Assembly (NCBI GenBank): GCA_031284525.1
Contig: JAISZR010000004.1
Location: forward strand, 62,001-126,000
Source of the DNA: Oscillospiraceae bacterium
Lineage (GTDB): Bacteria; Bacillota; Clostridia; Oscillospirales; Ruminococcaceae
Length of the DNA stretch: 64,000 nt
Reading direction: 5' to 3'
Under the pieces are notes generated by a model. It did no database searches, was not told where the DNA came from, and saw nothing but the letters and a program-made list of their open reading frames with translations. Below are positions 19,620-28,394 of the stretch, in pieces; the first letter of the stretch is position 1, and every line of letters begins with the position of its first letter. The translations under genes and the position numbers were made by a program.

Positions 19620-19844
19620 AATACGAAAATGAAGTCTGTCTTCAGACCTTTTAATTTGGGGACCAAAATTTCCAGACCCCTGTGTCTGCAAGTTTAGCAC
19701 AATTCATGTGACGTGCGAGTCCCTCTCTGTTAGAAAAAGCTAATTCCAAAATGGTGATCTGAATTAGTGCAAAATATTACTAAGATTTTGATGTTTTGTG
19801 CAGAGTATGGGCTGTCCGTTACTGCAAATGGAGGTTCGTGAGTA
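19620..19844. other. Intergenic region before argR
   Basis: No gene seen. It contains the small hairpin after tlyA (GTCTG-TCTT-CAGAC then CTTTT) and otherwise AT-rich sequence up to the argR promoter. ORFs on the minus strand here lack ribosome sites. Confidence 0.5.
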
Positions 19845-19873
19845 TTGGAAAATGATTGATTTTCTGATATAAT
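19845..19873 (+). promoter_or_regulatory. argR operon promoter with internal inverted repeat
   Basis: TTGGAA (19845-19850), 17 bases, TATAAT (19868-19873) with a TGA extension before the -10. Within it lies GAAAAT-GATTG-ATTTTC (19848-19864), a perfect 6-bp inverted repeat occupying the spacer, a plausible operator for autoregulation. It is not a clear ARG box. Confidence 0.75.
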
Positions 19874-19964
19874 GTGAAGCGCAAATGAGCCCCGCAGTTG
19901 GTGGTGTCGTGAAATATCGGTTTTAGCTAAAAGTTTGATTTTTCGAGTTAAAGGATGATCTGTA

Positions 19965-20444
19965 GTGGATTCTGGGAAGGGTAAAAAAACGAGACAACTA
20001 AAAATTGTGGAAATAATAAACATGGGTCAGGTTAGAACGCAGGAGCATCTTCTTGATCTTCTTAGAGCTGCCGGGTTTGAGGGGACGCAAGCGACGATTT
20101 CTAGGGATATCAAAGAGTTGGGTTTGACCAAGGTGGCCGATAGAGGTGGCAAATCAAAATATGTCAGGCTGCCACGTGATGATGAAGATGAGCATTTGAG
20201 TTGGGCAAAAAAACATGTCAAAATTCTCAAAGAGACTGTGGTTGATTTTCATCCTGTCAACAACATGTTGGTGGTCAAGTGTACTACTGGTGGTGCGGGT
20301 GCTGCCTGTAGGGCTTTAGATTGCCTCAAAAGGGGTGAGGCGTTGGGGTCGATTGCTGGGGATGATACGGTTTTGCTGATTTTTCGTTCTGAAGAAGAAA
20401 CACTTGAATTCATCAAATCTGCTCACGTGTTGCTGGGGTTTTGA
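19965..20444 (+). CDS. argR: Arginine repressor ArgR/AhrC
   Basis: 159 residues. N-terminal winged helix with the signature TQATISRDIKELGLTKV, C-terminal hexamerisation and arginine-binding domain with GTIAGDDT-type motif (GSIAGDDTVLL). Represses arginine synthesis and activates catabolism when arginine is bound. GTG at 19965 follows AAGGATGA. No arginine genes are in the window, but a polar amino-acid importer is at 58 kb; the usual Clostridia neighbour recN does not follow. Confidence 0.94.
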   Translation: MDSGKGKKTRQLKIVEIINMGQVRTQEHLLDLLRAAGFEGTQATISRDIKELGLTKVADRGGKSKYVRLPRDDEDEHLSWAKKHVKILKETVVDFHPVNNMLVVKCTTGGAGAACRALDCLKRGEALGSIAGDDTVLLIFRSEEETLEFIKSAHVLLGF

Positions 20445-20445
20445 C

Positions 20446-20455
20446 GGGGGGGGGG
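20446..20455. repeat. Homopolymeric G10 tract
   Basis: Ten consecutive G two bases after the argR stop and 10 bases before the TTG start of the RNHCP gene. The tract doubles as an unusual Shine-Dalgarno for that gene. Such tracts are prone to slippage. Confidence 0.85.
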
Positions 20456-20465
20456 TTTTGGTGTT

Positions 20466-20798
20466 TTGAGCAAAGAGACAGAGAATGTGGGATTTGTTTG
20501 TGAGAATTGCGGGTGTGAGGTTGGCCCTCTTAGTAATGGTAGCTTTAGGAATCATTGCCCGGCTTGCCTTTACTCTAAGCACGTTGACAATCAGCCTGGC
20601 GATAGAATGGCGAAGTGTTTTGGTCTTATGGAGCCAGTTAGTGTTGTTTTAACTTCCAAGAAGTGGTTGCAAATTCTTCACAGGTGCCTAGAGTGTGGTG
20701 AGGAAAAGTTAAATAAAGTAGCTGAAAATACCGATCAATGTGATGATTATGGGCTTGTTTTGAAGCTGATGGAAGAAGCGGGGAAGATGATTAGATGA
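20466..20798 (+). CDS. RNHCP domain protein
   Basis: 110 residues with the family's name-giving motif RNHCP (residues 28-32) and two zinc-ribbon-like pairs, CENCGC near the N-terminus and CLECGEE in the middle, plus CPAC. Likely a small zinc-binding protein, perhaps RNA-associated; the function of the family is unknown. The start is TTG at 20466, behind the G10 tract. Its stop overlaps pyrH by four bases (ATGA), so it is translated with the pyrH-frr-uppS cluster. Confidence 0.88.
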   Translation: MSKETENVGFVCENCGCEVGPLSNGSFRNHCPACLYSKHVDNQPGDRMAKCFGLMEPVSVVLTSKKWLQILHRCLECGEEKLNKVAENTDQCDDYGLVLKLMEEAGKMIR

Positions 20799-21508
20799 GG
20801 GAAAGTGGGTATACTCGGGTTCTTTTGAAGTTGAGCGGTGAATATCTTGCGGGGGCAAAGGAACAGGGGGTAGATTTTGAAGCGGTTAAGACCTTGGCTG
20901 CTGAGGTAAAGGAGTGCCAGTCGCTTGGAGTGCAATTTGGCATTGTTGTTGGTGGTGGAAATTTTTGGCGTGGGAAGAGCATTTCGCAGATGGATAGAGC
21001 ACGTGCGGATTATGTCGGGATGCTTGCGACTGCGATGAATGCCACGGTCCTTTATGATATTTTTCTTGGGCTTGGGGTCAGCGTAAAGCTTCAGATGGTC
21101 GTTTCGATGCCGGATATTGCCGAAAGTTATGTGCGAGATAAGGCGGTGAAATATCTCAATCATGGAGCCGCTGTCATTTTTGGTGGCGGGACCGGGAGCC
21201 CTTATTTTTCAACAGACACGGCTGCCGCGCTGAAGGCCATAGACATTGGTGCGGATGTCATATTCAAAGCAACGCATTCGGCTGATGGAGTTTATGACAA
21301 AGATCCCGCTCAGTTCCCGGAGGCCACTAGATACAACAGCCTTAAATTTAACGAGGTATTCCAAAATAACCTTGAGATAATGGATTTGGCAGCTGTTGCT
21401 CTGTGCGTGAAACACAGGATCCCGGTGCTGGTGTTTGGAGTTAAGGACCCCAAAAATATCACAAGGGCAGTTCGTGGGCAAGGGGTTGGAACACTGATTA
21501 ATGTTTGA
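20795..21508 (+). CDS. pyrH: Uridylate kinase
   Basis: 237 residues, amino-acid-kinase fold. LLKLSGEYL at the N-terminus, IVVGGGNFWRG, and the GGTGSPYFSTDTAAALKA segment are typical. Phosphorylates UMP to UDP; hexameric, GTP-activated, UTP-inhibited in characterised members. Start ATG overlaps the previous stop. pyrH-frr-uppS-cdsA-dxr is one of the most conserved bacterial gene orders. Confidence 0.97.
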   Translation: MRESGYTRVLLKLSGEYLAGAKEQGVDFEAVKTLAAEVKECQSLGVQFGIVVGGGNFWRGKSISQMDRARADYVGMLATAMNATVLYDIFLGLGVSVKLQMVVSMPDIAESYVRDKAVKYLNHGAAVIFGGGTGSPYFSTDTAAALKAIDIGADVIFKATHSADGVYDKDPAQFPEATRYNSLKFNEVFQNNLEIMDLAAVALCVKHRIPVLVFGVKDPKNITRAVRGQGVGTLINV

Positions 21509-21526
21509 ACACAAAGGAGAAAGAGA

Positions 21527-22081
21527 ATGACTGAGATATGCAAACGGTTTGATGACAACATGAAAAAAGTCGTTGCAAATTTAACTAAAGAATATGCAAT
21601 GATGAGGGTTGGGCGCGCGAATCCGGCGGTTCTTGCCAAAGTTGTTGTTGATTATTACGGGACCCCGACTCCCTTGCAACAGTTGGCGGCGATCAGTGTT
21701 TCTGAGGCTAGGATTCTCGTTGTGCAGCCGTGGGACAAATCGGCACTGAAAGAAATTGAGAGGGCAATTCAGACTGCGGAAATTGGTATTAATCCGGCAA
21801 ATGATGGGAATGTTATCCGGATTGTGTTCCCACCACTGACTGAAGATCGAAGGAAGGAAATTTCTAAGGCTGCTCACAAGGAAGCGGAAGAAGCAAAAAT
21901 TGCAATCAGAAATGTTCGAAGAGATGGAATGGAAGCAATTAAAGGGCTGAAGAAGGAAAACGAGATTACAGAAGATGATGTTAAGCTTCATGAAAAAGAG
22001 ATGCAAGGGTTGACGGATAAATACTGCAAAGAGATTGATGTTATGTGTGAAGAAAAAGAAAGAGAAGTAATGGAGATGTGA
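21527..22081 (+). CDS. frr: Ribosome recycling factor
   Basis: 184 residues. MRVGRANPAVL (around residue 26-36), YYGTPTPLQQLA and the C-terminal helix ending near DVMCEEKEREVMEM identify it. Splits the post-termination ribosome with EF-G. ATG at 21527 follows AAAGGAGAAAG, a strong ribosome site. Confidence 0.98.
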   Translation: MTEICKRFDDNMKKVVANLTKEYAMMRVGRANPAVLAKVVVDYYGTPTPLQQLAAISVSEARILVVQPWDKSALKEIERAIQTAEIGINPANDGNVIRIVFPPLTEDRRKEISKAAHKEAEEAKIAIRNVRRDGMEAIKGLKKENEITEDDVKLHEKEMQGLTDKYCKEIDVMCEEKEREVMEM

Positions 22082-22084
22082 TTT

Positions 22085-22789
22085 GTGTCAATTAATGTGA
22101 AGCACATTGCGATTGTTATGGATGGCAATCGGAGGTGGGCTAAAAATAGGAATATGTCGGGGGAGCAAGGGCACAGAGAAGGGATAAAGATCTTTCGAAA
22201 GGTGATTGATTGGTGCCTTGAATGCAAGCTTGAGTATTTGACAGCTTATGTTTTTTCGACTGAAAATTGGTCACGATCTAAGGGTGAAGTGGATTTTTTG
22301 ATGTCGGCAATTGTCGAAAACTTCTCTAAATACCGCGAGGAAGCTTTAAAAAAGAACGTTAGAGTCCGGGTTTTGGGGACTAGGGAGCGTTTATCAGACG
22401 AGCTGAAAAGTGTTATCACCGCAATCCAAGAAGACACGAAAAGATGTACGGGTTTTAACTTAAATTTAGCTTTTAATTATGGCGGAAGGCAAGAGATTGT
22501 TGAGGCAGTCAGGGCGATTTCTGCGAAGATTCTTTTGAAGGAGCTAAGTTTGGATGAAATAGATGAGGACCTGCTTGCGGGTTACATGTACACTAAAGAA
22601 ATTCCAGATCCGGAGTTGATTATTCGTACGGGTGGCGAACAGAGGGTTTCCAATTTCCTTACGTGGCAGAGCACTTATTCTGAGTTTGTCTTTTTGGATG
22701 TCTTGTGGCCGGATTTCAAACCTGAGGAGCACCTAAAATTCGCACTTTCAGAAATTGAAGGTAGGACCCGAAGGTATGGGGGAGGTTAA
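22085..22789 (+). CDS. uppS: Undecaprenyl diphosphate synthase
   Basis: 234 residues, cis-prenyltransferase: adds eight IPP units to farnesyl diphosphate to make the C55 lipid carrier for peptidoglycan. The catalytic Asp is in MDGNRRWAK near the N-terminus; the C-terminal IIRTGGEQRVSNFLTWQ motif is intact (usually TSGE, here TGGE). GTG at 22085 is the start, three bases after frr. Uses the products of the MEP enzymes encoded around it. Confidence 0.96.
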   Translation: MSINVKHIAIVMDGNRRWAKNRNMSGEQGHREGIKIFRKVIDWCLECKLEYLTAYVFSTENWSRSKGEVDFLMSAIVENFSKYREEALKKNVRVRVLGTRERLSDELKSVITAIQEDTKRCTGFNLNLAFNYGGRQEIVEAVRAISAKILLKELSLDEIDEDLLAGYMYTKEIPDPELIIRTGGEQRVSNFLTWQSTYSEFVFLDVLWPDFKPEEHLKFALSEIEGRTRRYGGG

Positions 22790-23603
22790 GGCAGGGTTGA
22801 AACAGCGTTTGATTTCCTCTGCAGTTGGGCTTTTGTTGTTTGGCATTGTTTTGCATTTTCTTGGAAGCTGGGTTTTCAACTTGGCGGTGGCTACAGTTTC
22901 TGTTTTAGCAATCTGGGAGCTAAATAGAGCAGTTTTTAAGGGCGCCTGTCGCTCGATGGTAGTGATGTGTTCCCTCCCCGCCATTTCTCTTTTGTTTTTT
23001 AAGGTGTTCAAAAGTTACCCGCTTCCCTTTTGTTTTATATATTTGCTCTTTGTTTGCTTTTGTTTGCTTTTTAGCAGAAAAGTTGTGACTGTCCAAAAGG
23101 GGTTATTTGTTTTTGCTGCATCGCTTGGGCTTTCTTTCTCTTTTTTTTCACTAGTGTGTTTAAGGGATGCTTTGCCAGAAAAAAGCAGACTTTTGTGGAT
23201 CCTTTTGGTTTTTGCTTCCGCGTGGGTAACCGATACTTGTGCTTATTTGGTCGGCATCTCGGTTGGCAAACATAGTTTTTTCCAGGATGTTAGTCCCAAA
23301 AAGACCTGGGAGGGCGTAGCCGGCGGAGTTTTTGGTTCGGTGGCCTGTGGAGTTGTTATGTATCTTGGTTTTGGTGAAGCTTACGGGTTCCCCGTGGTTG
23401 GGATTTTTAGGTTGATGGTATTTTTGTCTGTGGCTTCGGGTTTGGCGGTTTTTGGAGATCTTTTTGCGTCGCTAGTGAAAAGGCAGAGCGATATAAAGGA
23501 TTTTGGTACCATTATGCCGGGGCATGGCGGGGTGCTGGATAGGCTGGATAGCTTAATTTTTGTGGCTCCTTATTTTTATCTTGTGGCGAGTGTGATTAAG
23601 TGA
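22776..23603 (+). CDS. cdsA: Phosphatidate cytidylyltransferase
   Basis: 275 residues with about seven membrane segments. Converts phosphatidate and CTP into CDP-diacylglycerol, the branch point of phospholipid synthesis. The family signature near the C-terminus is visible as SLVKRQSDIKDFGTIMPGHGG followed by DRLDS. ATG at 22776 overlaps uppS by 14 bases and is preceded by an AGG-rich stretch; dxr overlaps its stop by four bases. Confidence 0.94.
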   Translation: MGEVKAGLKQRLISSAVGLLLFGIVLHFLGSWVFNLAVATVSVLAIWELNRAVFKGACRSMVVMCSLPAISLLFFKVFKSYPLPFCFIYLLFVCFCLLFSRKVVTVQKGLFVFAASLGLSFSFFSLVCLRDALPEKSRLLWILLVFASAWVTDTCAYLVGISVGKHSFFQDVSPKKTWEGVAGGVFGSVACGVVMYLGFGEAYGFPVVGIFRLMVFLSVASGLAVFGDLFASLVKRQSDIKDFGTIMPGHGGVLDRLDSLIFVAPYFYLVASVIK

Positions 23604-24748
23604 ATGTGAAGAAAATTATTGTTGCGGGTTCGACCGGGTCAATTGGGCAGCAGACTCTGGCGGCGGCCAGGTCTTTGGGCGTGCGCGTGTGCGGACTTTT
23701 GGCTAATGCTAACATAAAATTGCTCGAAGACCAGATCCGGGAGTTTTCCCCGGGTTGTGCTGTGGTTGCTGACGAAGAAAAATATAAGGAACTGAAACTC
23801 AGGGTAAAAGATTTAAATGTGCGTCTTTTGTGTGGTCCTGGAGCGATTGGAGAAATGATTGCAGAGGAGGATCCTGCCATTGTGGTCAATGGCATCGCGG
23901 GGATTGCCGGGTTGCGCTGCACCTTGGCGACTGTGAGGGCAAAAAAGAGATTGGCACTTGCCAACAAAGAGTCGCTTGTGGTTGCAGGGGAGCTTGTAAC
24001 TAGGCTTGTCGAGGAGCTTTCTGTGCAGATTCTCCCGGTAGATAGTGAACATTCGGCTATTTTCCAGTGCTTGATGGCAGGCCACAAATCAGAAGTGAAA
24101 TCTCTGATTTTGACGGCGTCGGGTGGTCCGTTTTTTGGCAAATCCGGTGAGTTTCTTAAAGATGTTTCTGTGTCCCAGGTGCTAAGGCACCCCAGTTGGA
24201 AGATGGGGCAAAAAATTACGGTTGATTCTGCAACTCTTATAAACAAAGGGTTCGAAGTTTTGGAAGCGGGTTGGTTATTTGGGGTTGATCTTGAAAGAAT
24301 TAAGGTTTTAATCCACCCTCAGAGCATTGTTCATTCGATGGTGGAGTTTGTTGACAATTCTGTTGTTGCCCAGATGAGTGTCCCCGATATGACTGGTGTG
24401 ATCGCTTACGCGTTAACATTTCCAAAGCGCGCGCAAAGCGTGATCGCCGAATTGGATTTGGCCAAAATTAAATCGCTGGATTTCTTTGAAGTGGACAATG
24501 ATACCTTTCATGGGATTTCCCTTGCAAGGAGGGCGGCGGCGCTCGGCGGGCTTTACCCCTGTGCACTAAATGGAGCGAATGAGCAGTTGGTTGAGATGTT
24601 TTTGTCTGGCAAAGTTAAATTTGCCGCCATGACTGAGGTTTTAAGCGATTGTTTAGAGAGCCTTAATTTTAAGAATATTGAGATGAATGAAGAAAACTTG
24701 ATGTTAGCAGATGACCTAGCGAGAAAGTATGTTGTGAGCCATGTTTGA
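23600..24748 (+). CDS. dxr: 1-deoxy-D-xylulose-5-phosphate reductoisomerase
   Basis: Second MEP step: isomerises and reduces DXP to MEP with NADPH; target of fosmidomycin. NADPH motif GSTGSIGQQTL at residues 9-19, then NKESLV, the metal/substrate loop DSEHSAI and HPSWKMG. 382 residues is normal. GTG at 23600 overlaps the cdsA stop (GTGA). In most Firmicutes the site-2 protease gene rseP follows; here comF does. Confidence 0.97.
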   Translation: MNVKKIIVAGSTGSIGQQTLAAARSLGVRVCGLLANANIKLLEDQIREFSPGCAVVADEEKYKELKLRVKDLNVRLLCGPGAIGEMIAEEDPAIVVNGIAGIAGLRCTLATVRAKKRLALANKESLVVAGELVTRLVEELSVQILPVDSEHSAIFQCLMAGHKSEVKSLILTASGGPFFGKSGEFLKDVSVSQVLRHPSWKMGQKITVDSATLINKGFEVLEAGWLFGVDLERIKVLIHPQSIVHSMVEFVDNSVVAQMSVPDMTGVIAYALTFPKRAQSVIAELDLAKIKSLDFFEVDNDTFHGISLARRAAALGGLYPCALNGANEQLVEMFLSGKVKFAAMTEVLSDCLESLNFKNIEMNEENLMLADDLARKYVVSHV

Positions 24749-25418
24749 CGTGTTTTTGGAATGTTGGAAGTGGTTATCGCGGGCAGTTTTCCCGCGGAGA
24801 TGTGTTTTTTGCAAGGAACTTGTCGGAAGTGATTTAGAGTTTTGTGGTGCGTGTGCGCGGGAATTTGACGCAATCAAAAACGAACGTGTGATTCGTTTTG
24901 ATTATGGTGAACCCTATTTTGATGCTTGTGTTGCGATGTTTTGTTACGCGTCCCCGGTTTCAGATGCCATTCGTGATTTTAAGTTTAGGAACAAATGGGC
25001 GTATGCAGCCACGCTTGCCTATTTCATATCTAGTGTGATAATCGAAAATTATGCGGATTCCAAAATAGATTGTTTGATGTTCGTCCCAGAGCGGGACAAA
25101 AGGGTTAAGCACAGTGAGATGTTGGCTGCGTGCGTTTCAAAATCCCTTAATATTCCGTTTGTTTGTGGCCTTGTTAAGCTGAAATTAAACCAAAAGCAGC
25201 ATAAGTTAAATTTGCAAAACAGATTAGAGAATATCAAAGGGGCATATGCCCTAAAGGACCCGGGATTTGCAAAGGGCAGAACGGTTTTGTTGATTGATGA
25301 TATCGTGACCACCGGTTCGACGCTCAATGAATGTTCGCGAGTACTGAAGTTAGGTGGAGCATCAAAAGTGTTGTGTGCGACAATTGCCGCAACGGCGGAC
25401 CCCAACAAAAAATCTTAA
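24741..25418 (+). CDS. comF: ComF-family phosphoribosyltransferase-like protein
   Basis: 225 residues: N-terminal zinc-finger-like CVFCKEL ... CGAC, and a C-terminal PRTase domain with the PRPP loop VLLIDDIVTTGSTLNEC. Related proteins are needed for DNA uptake in Bacillus and Haemophilus, but the family also occurs in bacteria not known to be competent. ATG at 24741 overlaps the end of dxr by eight bases. No other competence gene is visible nearby, so the role stays open. Confidence 0.9.
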   Translation: MFDVFLECWKWLSRAVFPRRCVFCKELVGSDLEFCGACAREFDAIKNERVIRFDYGEPYFDACVAMFCYASPVSDAIRDFKFRNKWAYAATLAYFISSVIIENYADSKIDCLMFVPERDKRVKHSEMLAACVSKSLNIPFVCGLVKLKLNQKQHKLNLQNRLENIKGAYALKDPGFAKGRTVLLIDDIVTTGSTLNECSRVLKLGGASKVLCATIAATADPNKKS

Positions 25419-25454
25419 GGTCTCTTGTGGGGCCTAATTTGGAGGATAGATGGT

Positions 25455-26513
25455 GTGTTTAGCAAACGAGTTGTAAAGGTTGGGAATCTGGCAGTTGGCG
25501 GGAATAACAGAGTTTTTGTGCAGTCTATGCTAAACAAACCGAGTGAAGACGTGAAGGCAAATCTGGTTCAAGCCAGAGAACTGGAGGCAGCCGGTTGTGA
25601 TATTATCAGAGTCAGTATCCCGAACAAAGAGAGCCTAAATACACTTTTTGCCTTGAAAAATGAATTTGATCTTCCAGTGGTTGCGGATATCCACTTCGAT
25701 TACAAGATGGCTATCGAAAGTGTTCATGCTGGTGCTGATAAGGTCCGCATTAATCCTGGGAATATGGGTAATAAAGAGCACTTGGGGTTGATTGTGGCTG
25801 CATGTTCACAAAAAGAAGTTCCAATCCGAATTGGAGTGAATTCGGGGTCTATTCCCTCTTACGTCCTTAAAGCTATGGGCAGAACGCCGGAGGGATTGGT
25901 TGCTGCGGCGCGGGATTATGTGAAGCTCTTGAACAGTTTGGATTTTGATAATATAATAATCTCAGTTAAATCATCGAATGTGATTGAAATGATAAAAGCG
26001 TATACCTTACTGGCTGACACTTGCGACTATCCACTACATTTGGGCGTAACAGAAGCTGGCACCTTTGATGTGGGAGTCATAAAATCTTCGATTGGGATCG
26101 GATCGTTACTTGCCGGTGGTGTGGGAGATACAATTAGGGTTTCGTTAACTGAGGAGCCGGTGAAAGAGGTTGAAGTTGCCTTGAATATCCTGAGAATCTT
26201 AGGGTTAAGAAAAGGTTTGAATATCATTTCGTGCCCGACGTGCGGAAGAACAAAACTTGACATCAAAAAGATTGCCTACAATTTGAGGCGGGCACTTGAT
26301 AAATGTGGTTTGCTTGACGCAGATTTGGAGATTGCCGTCATGGGTTGTGCGGTCAACGGGCCTGGGGAGGCAAAAGATGCGGATTTCGGGATTGCCGGTG
26401 GTGATGGAGAAGGGGTGATTTTTAGGGAGGGAAAGATCATTAAAAAAGTGCGGGAAGAGTGCTTGGTGAACGAATTAGTGGACTTGATAACATTAACGCG
26501 AACGGAGGCTTGA
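25455..26513 (+). CDS. ispG: 4-hydroxy-3-methylbut-2-en-1-yl diphosphate synthase
   Basis: MEP step before IspH; reductive ring opening of MEcPP on a [4Fe-4S] cluster. The TIM-barrel part begins with VKVGNLAVGG and includes PVVADIHFDY and KVRINPGNMG; cluster ligands are the cysteines in SCPTCGR and GCAVNGPGE. 352 residues from GTG at 25455, which has GGAGG nine bases upstream; the ORF extends ten codons further to TTG 25425, which would place that ribosome site inside the gene. Confidence 0.96.
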   Translation: MFSKRVVKVGNLAVGGNNRVFVQSMLNKPSEDVKANLVQARELEAAGCDIIRVSIPNKESLNTLFALKNEFDLPVVADIHFDYKMAIESVHAGADKVRINPGNMGNKEHLGLIVAACSQKEVPIRIGVNSGSIPSYVLKAMGRTPEGLVAAARDYVKLLNSLDFDNIIISVKSSNVIEMIKAYTLLADTCDYPLHLGVTEAGTFDVGVIKSSIGIGSLLAGGVGDTIRVSLTEEPVKEVEVALNILRILGLRKGLNIISCPTCGRTKLDIKKIAYNLRRALDKCGLLDADLEIAVMGCAVNGPGEAKDADFGIAGGDGEGVIFREGKIIKKVREECLVNELVDLITLTRTEA

Positions 26514-26517
26514 ATTA

Positions 26518-26850
26518 ATGAAATCCAGATTGCCTGAGGGTTTTAAGTCACAGTCAATGAACAGTGTGATTGAAAGCGCCAAGAGGGTCCAGGTGGAAAT
26601 GGCAGCGGCAGAAGAGAAAATCGCTGAGATGGAATTTTGTGCGGTTTCTGGCGGCGGGGTTGTTGAGGTGACTGTGAGTGGTGACAAAAAGGTCAAAGAG
26701 GTAAAGATTTCCAAGGAGATTGTGGAGGATATTGAAATGTTGCAAGATATGATTATTGTTGCAACTAACAGCGCTTTGGAAAAGGCGTCTGATTACCACG
26801 ATAAGAAAATCAGTGCAATAACTGGGAATCTTAGCATTCCGGGTCTATGA
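26518..26850 (+). CDS. Nucleoid-associated protein, YbaB/EbfC family
   Basis: 110 residues, helix-strand layout of the EbfC fold: an amphipathic N-terminal helix around SVIESAKRVQVEMAAAEEKI, the GGGVVEVTVSGDKKVKEVKI beta sheet and a long C-terminal helix. Binds DNA as a dimer in characterised members. It overlaps recR by four bases; the ybaB-recR pair is nearly universal, though dnaX, its usual upstream neighbour, is absent here. Confidence 0.95.
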   Translation: MKSRLPEGFKSQSMNSVIESAKRVQVEMAAAEEKIAEMEFCAVSGGGVVEVTVSGDKKVKEVKISKEIVEDIEMLQDMIIVATNSALEKASDYHDKKISAITGNLSIPGL

Positions 26851-27449
26851 TGAATTGTAAAAGTGAGCTGCTGAACAATCTTGTTGAAAAATTCAAGTCG
26901 CTCCCGGGAGTGGGGGAAAAAGCCGCCTGGAAAATGGCTTTCCATATCCTGAATCTCCCCAAAGATGTGGTTGCTGATTTTGCAAATGTCGTGGTTCAAG
27001 CTGCCCAGAAGATAAAAAAATGTGAAGTGTGTGGCAATTTCACCGAAGACGATCTGTGTTACCTTTGCGTCGATGACACGAGGGATAAGACTGTTGTTTG
27101 CGTGGTCCAAAACATGAAGGATCTGCTTGCTTTTGAAAGGACCAATGGGTATTGTGGCGTTTATCATGTGCTTGGAGGGCTACTTTCTCCGATGGATGAT
27201 ATTGGTCCTGAGGATATTGGGATTTCGAAACTGCTCAAAAGGATCAAAGACAGCGAGATTTCGGAAGTGATAATGGCGACTGGACCAACTGTTGAAGGTG
27301 AAGCCACGGCAGCTTATGTATCCCGATTGCTCAAACCTGTGGGGATCAGGGTTACTCGGTTAGCTTATGGACTTCCGGTTGGTTCGAGCCTAGAGTATAC
27401 AGATGACATTACTCTGCGTGCGGCGCTCACAGGGCGGTTAGATATCTGA
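26847..27449 (+). CDS. recR: Recombination protein RecR
   Basis: 200 residues: helix-hairpin-helix (SLPGVGEKAA), the four-cysteine zinc finger CEVCGNFTEDDLCYLC, a Toprim domain (VCVVQNMKDL ... TGPTVEGEATAAY) and the C-terminal Walker-B-like end. Part of RecFOR loading of RecA at gaps. Start ATG overlaps the ebfC stop; a second ATG follows immediately. Confidence 0.97.
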   Translation: MMNCKSELLNNLVEKFKSLPGVGEKAAWKMAFHILNLPKDVVADFANVVVQAAQKIKKCEVCGNFTEDDLCYLCVDDTRDKTVVCVVQNMKDLLAFERTNGYCGVYHVLGGLLSPMDDIGPEDIGISKLLKRIKDSEISEVIMATGPTVEGEATAAYVSRLLKPVGIRVTRLAYGLPVGSSLEYTDDITLRAALTGRLDI

Positions 27450-27495
27450 TCCTATAGAGAAGGGATCAGAAAACGAAAGGGAAGGGAATTTTATT

Positions 27496-28380
27496 TTGCT
27501 AAGTAGCGTAGTTGTCCAGGCACCGGCAAAGATAAATGTGGGGCTTGACATCGTGGGATCTACGGACGATGACCATCATCTTTTGCGAACCATTATGCAA
27601 ACGGTTGATATATATGATGTCATCGAGATTAAAAGAAATAACTTAGGGCAAATAAATCTTGTTTGTGACCCGGAAGTAACATCTACTATCGATCAAAATT
27701 TGTCGTATAAGGCGGCGCAGTTGTTTTTTAAAGAAGCGGAAATTGACGATTATGGGGTTGATATTTGTGTAAAAAAATCGATTCCGGTTGCGTCGGGCCT
27801 AGCCGGGGGCAGCGCCGATGCTGCTGGTGTTTTGGTGGGCCTAAATCGGCTTTACGAGGCAGATTTTTCCTTGGGAGAACTATGTGATATAGGGTTAAAA
27901 TTGGGTGCGGATATCCCGTTTTGTGTTCTTGGTGGAATCCAGTTGGCAGATGGGGTTGGTGAGATTTTCACCCCAATGCCGAGTTTGCCAGAATGTTATT
28001 TTGTGATTGCTAAACCCAATGAGTCAGTGAGTACTAAAGAGGTTTTTGCGTGTTATGATAAGATTGATATAACTAACAGACCGGATATAGATGGGGTAAT
28101 AGCAGGGGTAGTTGCGCAGAATCTCGAAGTGGTTGCAAGTCATATGCAAAATGTTTTTGAAGAGGTTGTTTGCATCAATTCAGTCAAGAAGATAAAGGAT
28201 TTGATGCTTGAATTTGGAGCTCTTGGTGCGAGTATGACTGGCAGTGGCCCCGCCGTTTTTGGGATCTTTGAAAATAAATTGAAGGCGAAAAGGTGTTTTA
28301 AGGCCTTTGAGGAGGACTATTTAGATGTGTTTTTGGCGGTGCCAGTTGATTATGGGTCGGTCGTTATAGAGGAGTCATAA
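27496..28380 (+). CDS. ispE: 4-diphosphocytidyl-2-C-methyl-D-erythritol kinase
   Basis: MEP-pathway GHMP kinase phosphorylating CDP-ME. AKINVGLDI near the N-terminus, the ATP loop PVASGLAGGSADAAGVL and the C-terminal MTGSGPAVFG are visible; 294 residues. TTG at 27496, preceded by GAAAGGGAAGGG, is the only start that keeps the first strand. It is the fifth MEP gene in the window; ispD and ispF are not here. Confidence 0.95.
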   Translation: MLSSVVVQAPAKINVGLDIVGSTDDDHHLLRTIMQTVDIYDVIEIKRNNLGQINLVCDPEVTSTIDQNLSYKAAQLFFKEAEIDDYGVDICVKKSIPVASGLAGGSADAAGVLVGLNRLYEADFSLGELCDIGLKLGADIPFCVLGGIQLADGVGEIFTPMPSLPECYFVIAKPNESVSTKEVFACYDKIDITNRPDIDGVIAGVVAQNLEVVASHMQNVFEEVVCINSVKKIKDLMLEFGALGASMTGSGPAVFGIFENKLKAKRCFKAFEEDYLDVFLAVPVDYGSVVIEES

Positions 28381-28394
28381 AGGGAAGGAAATTG

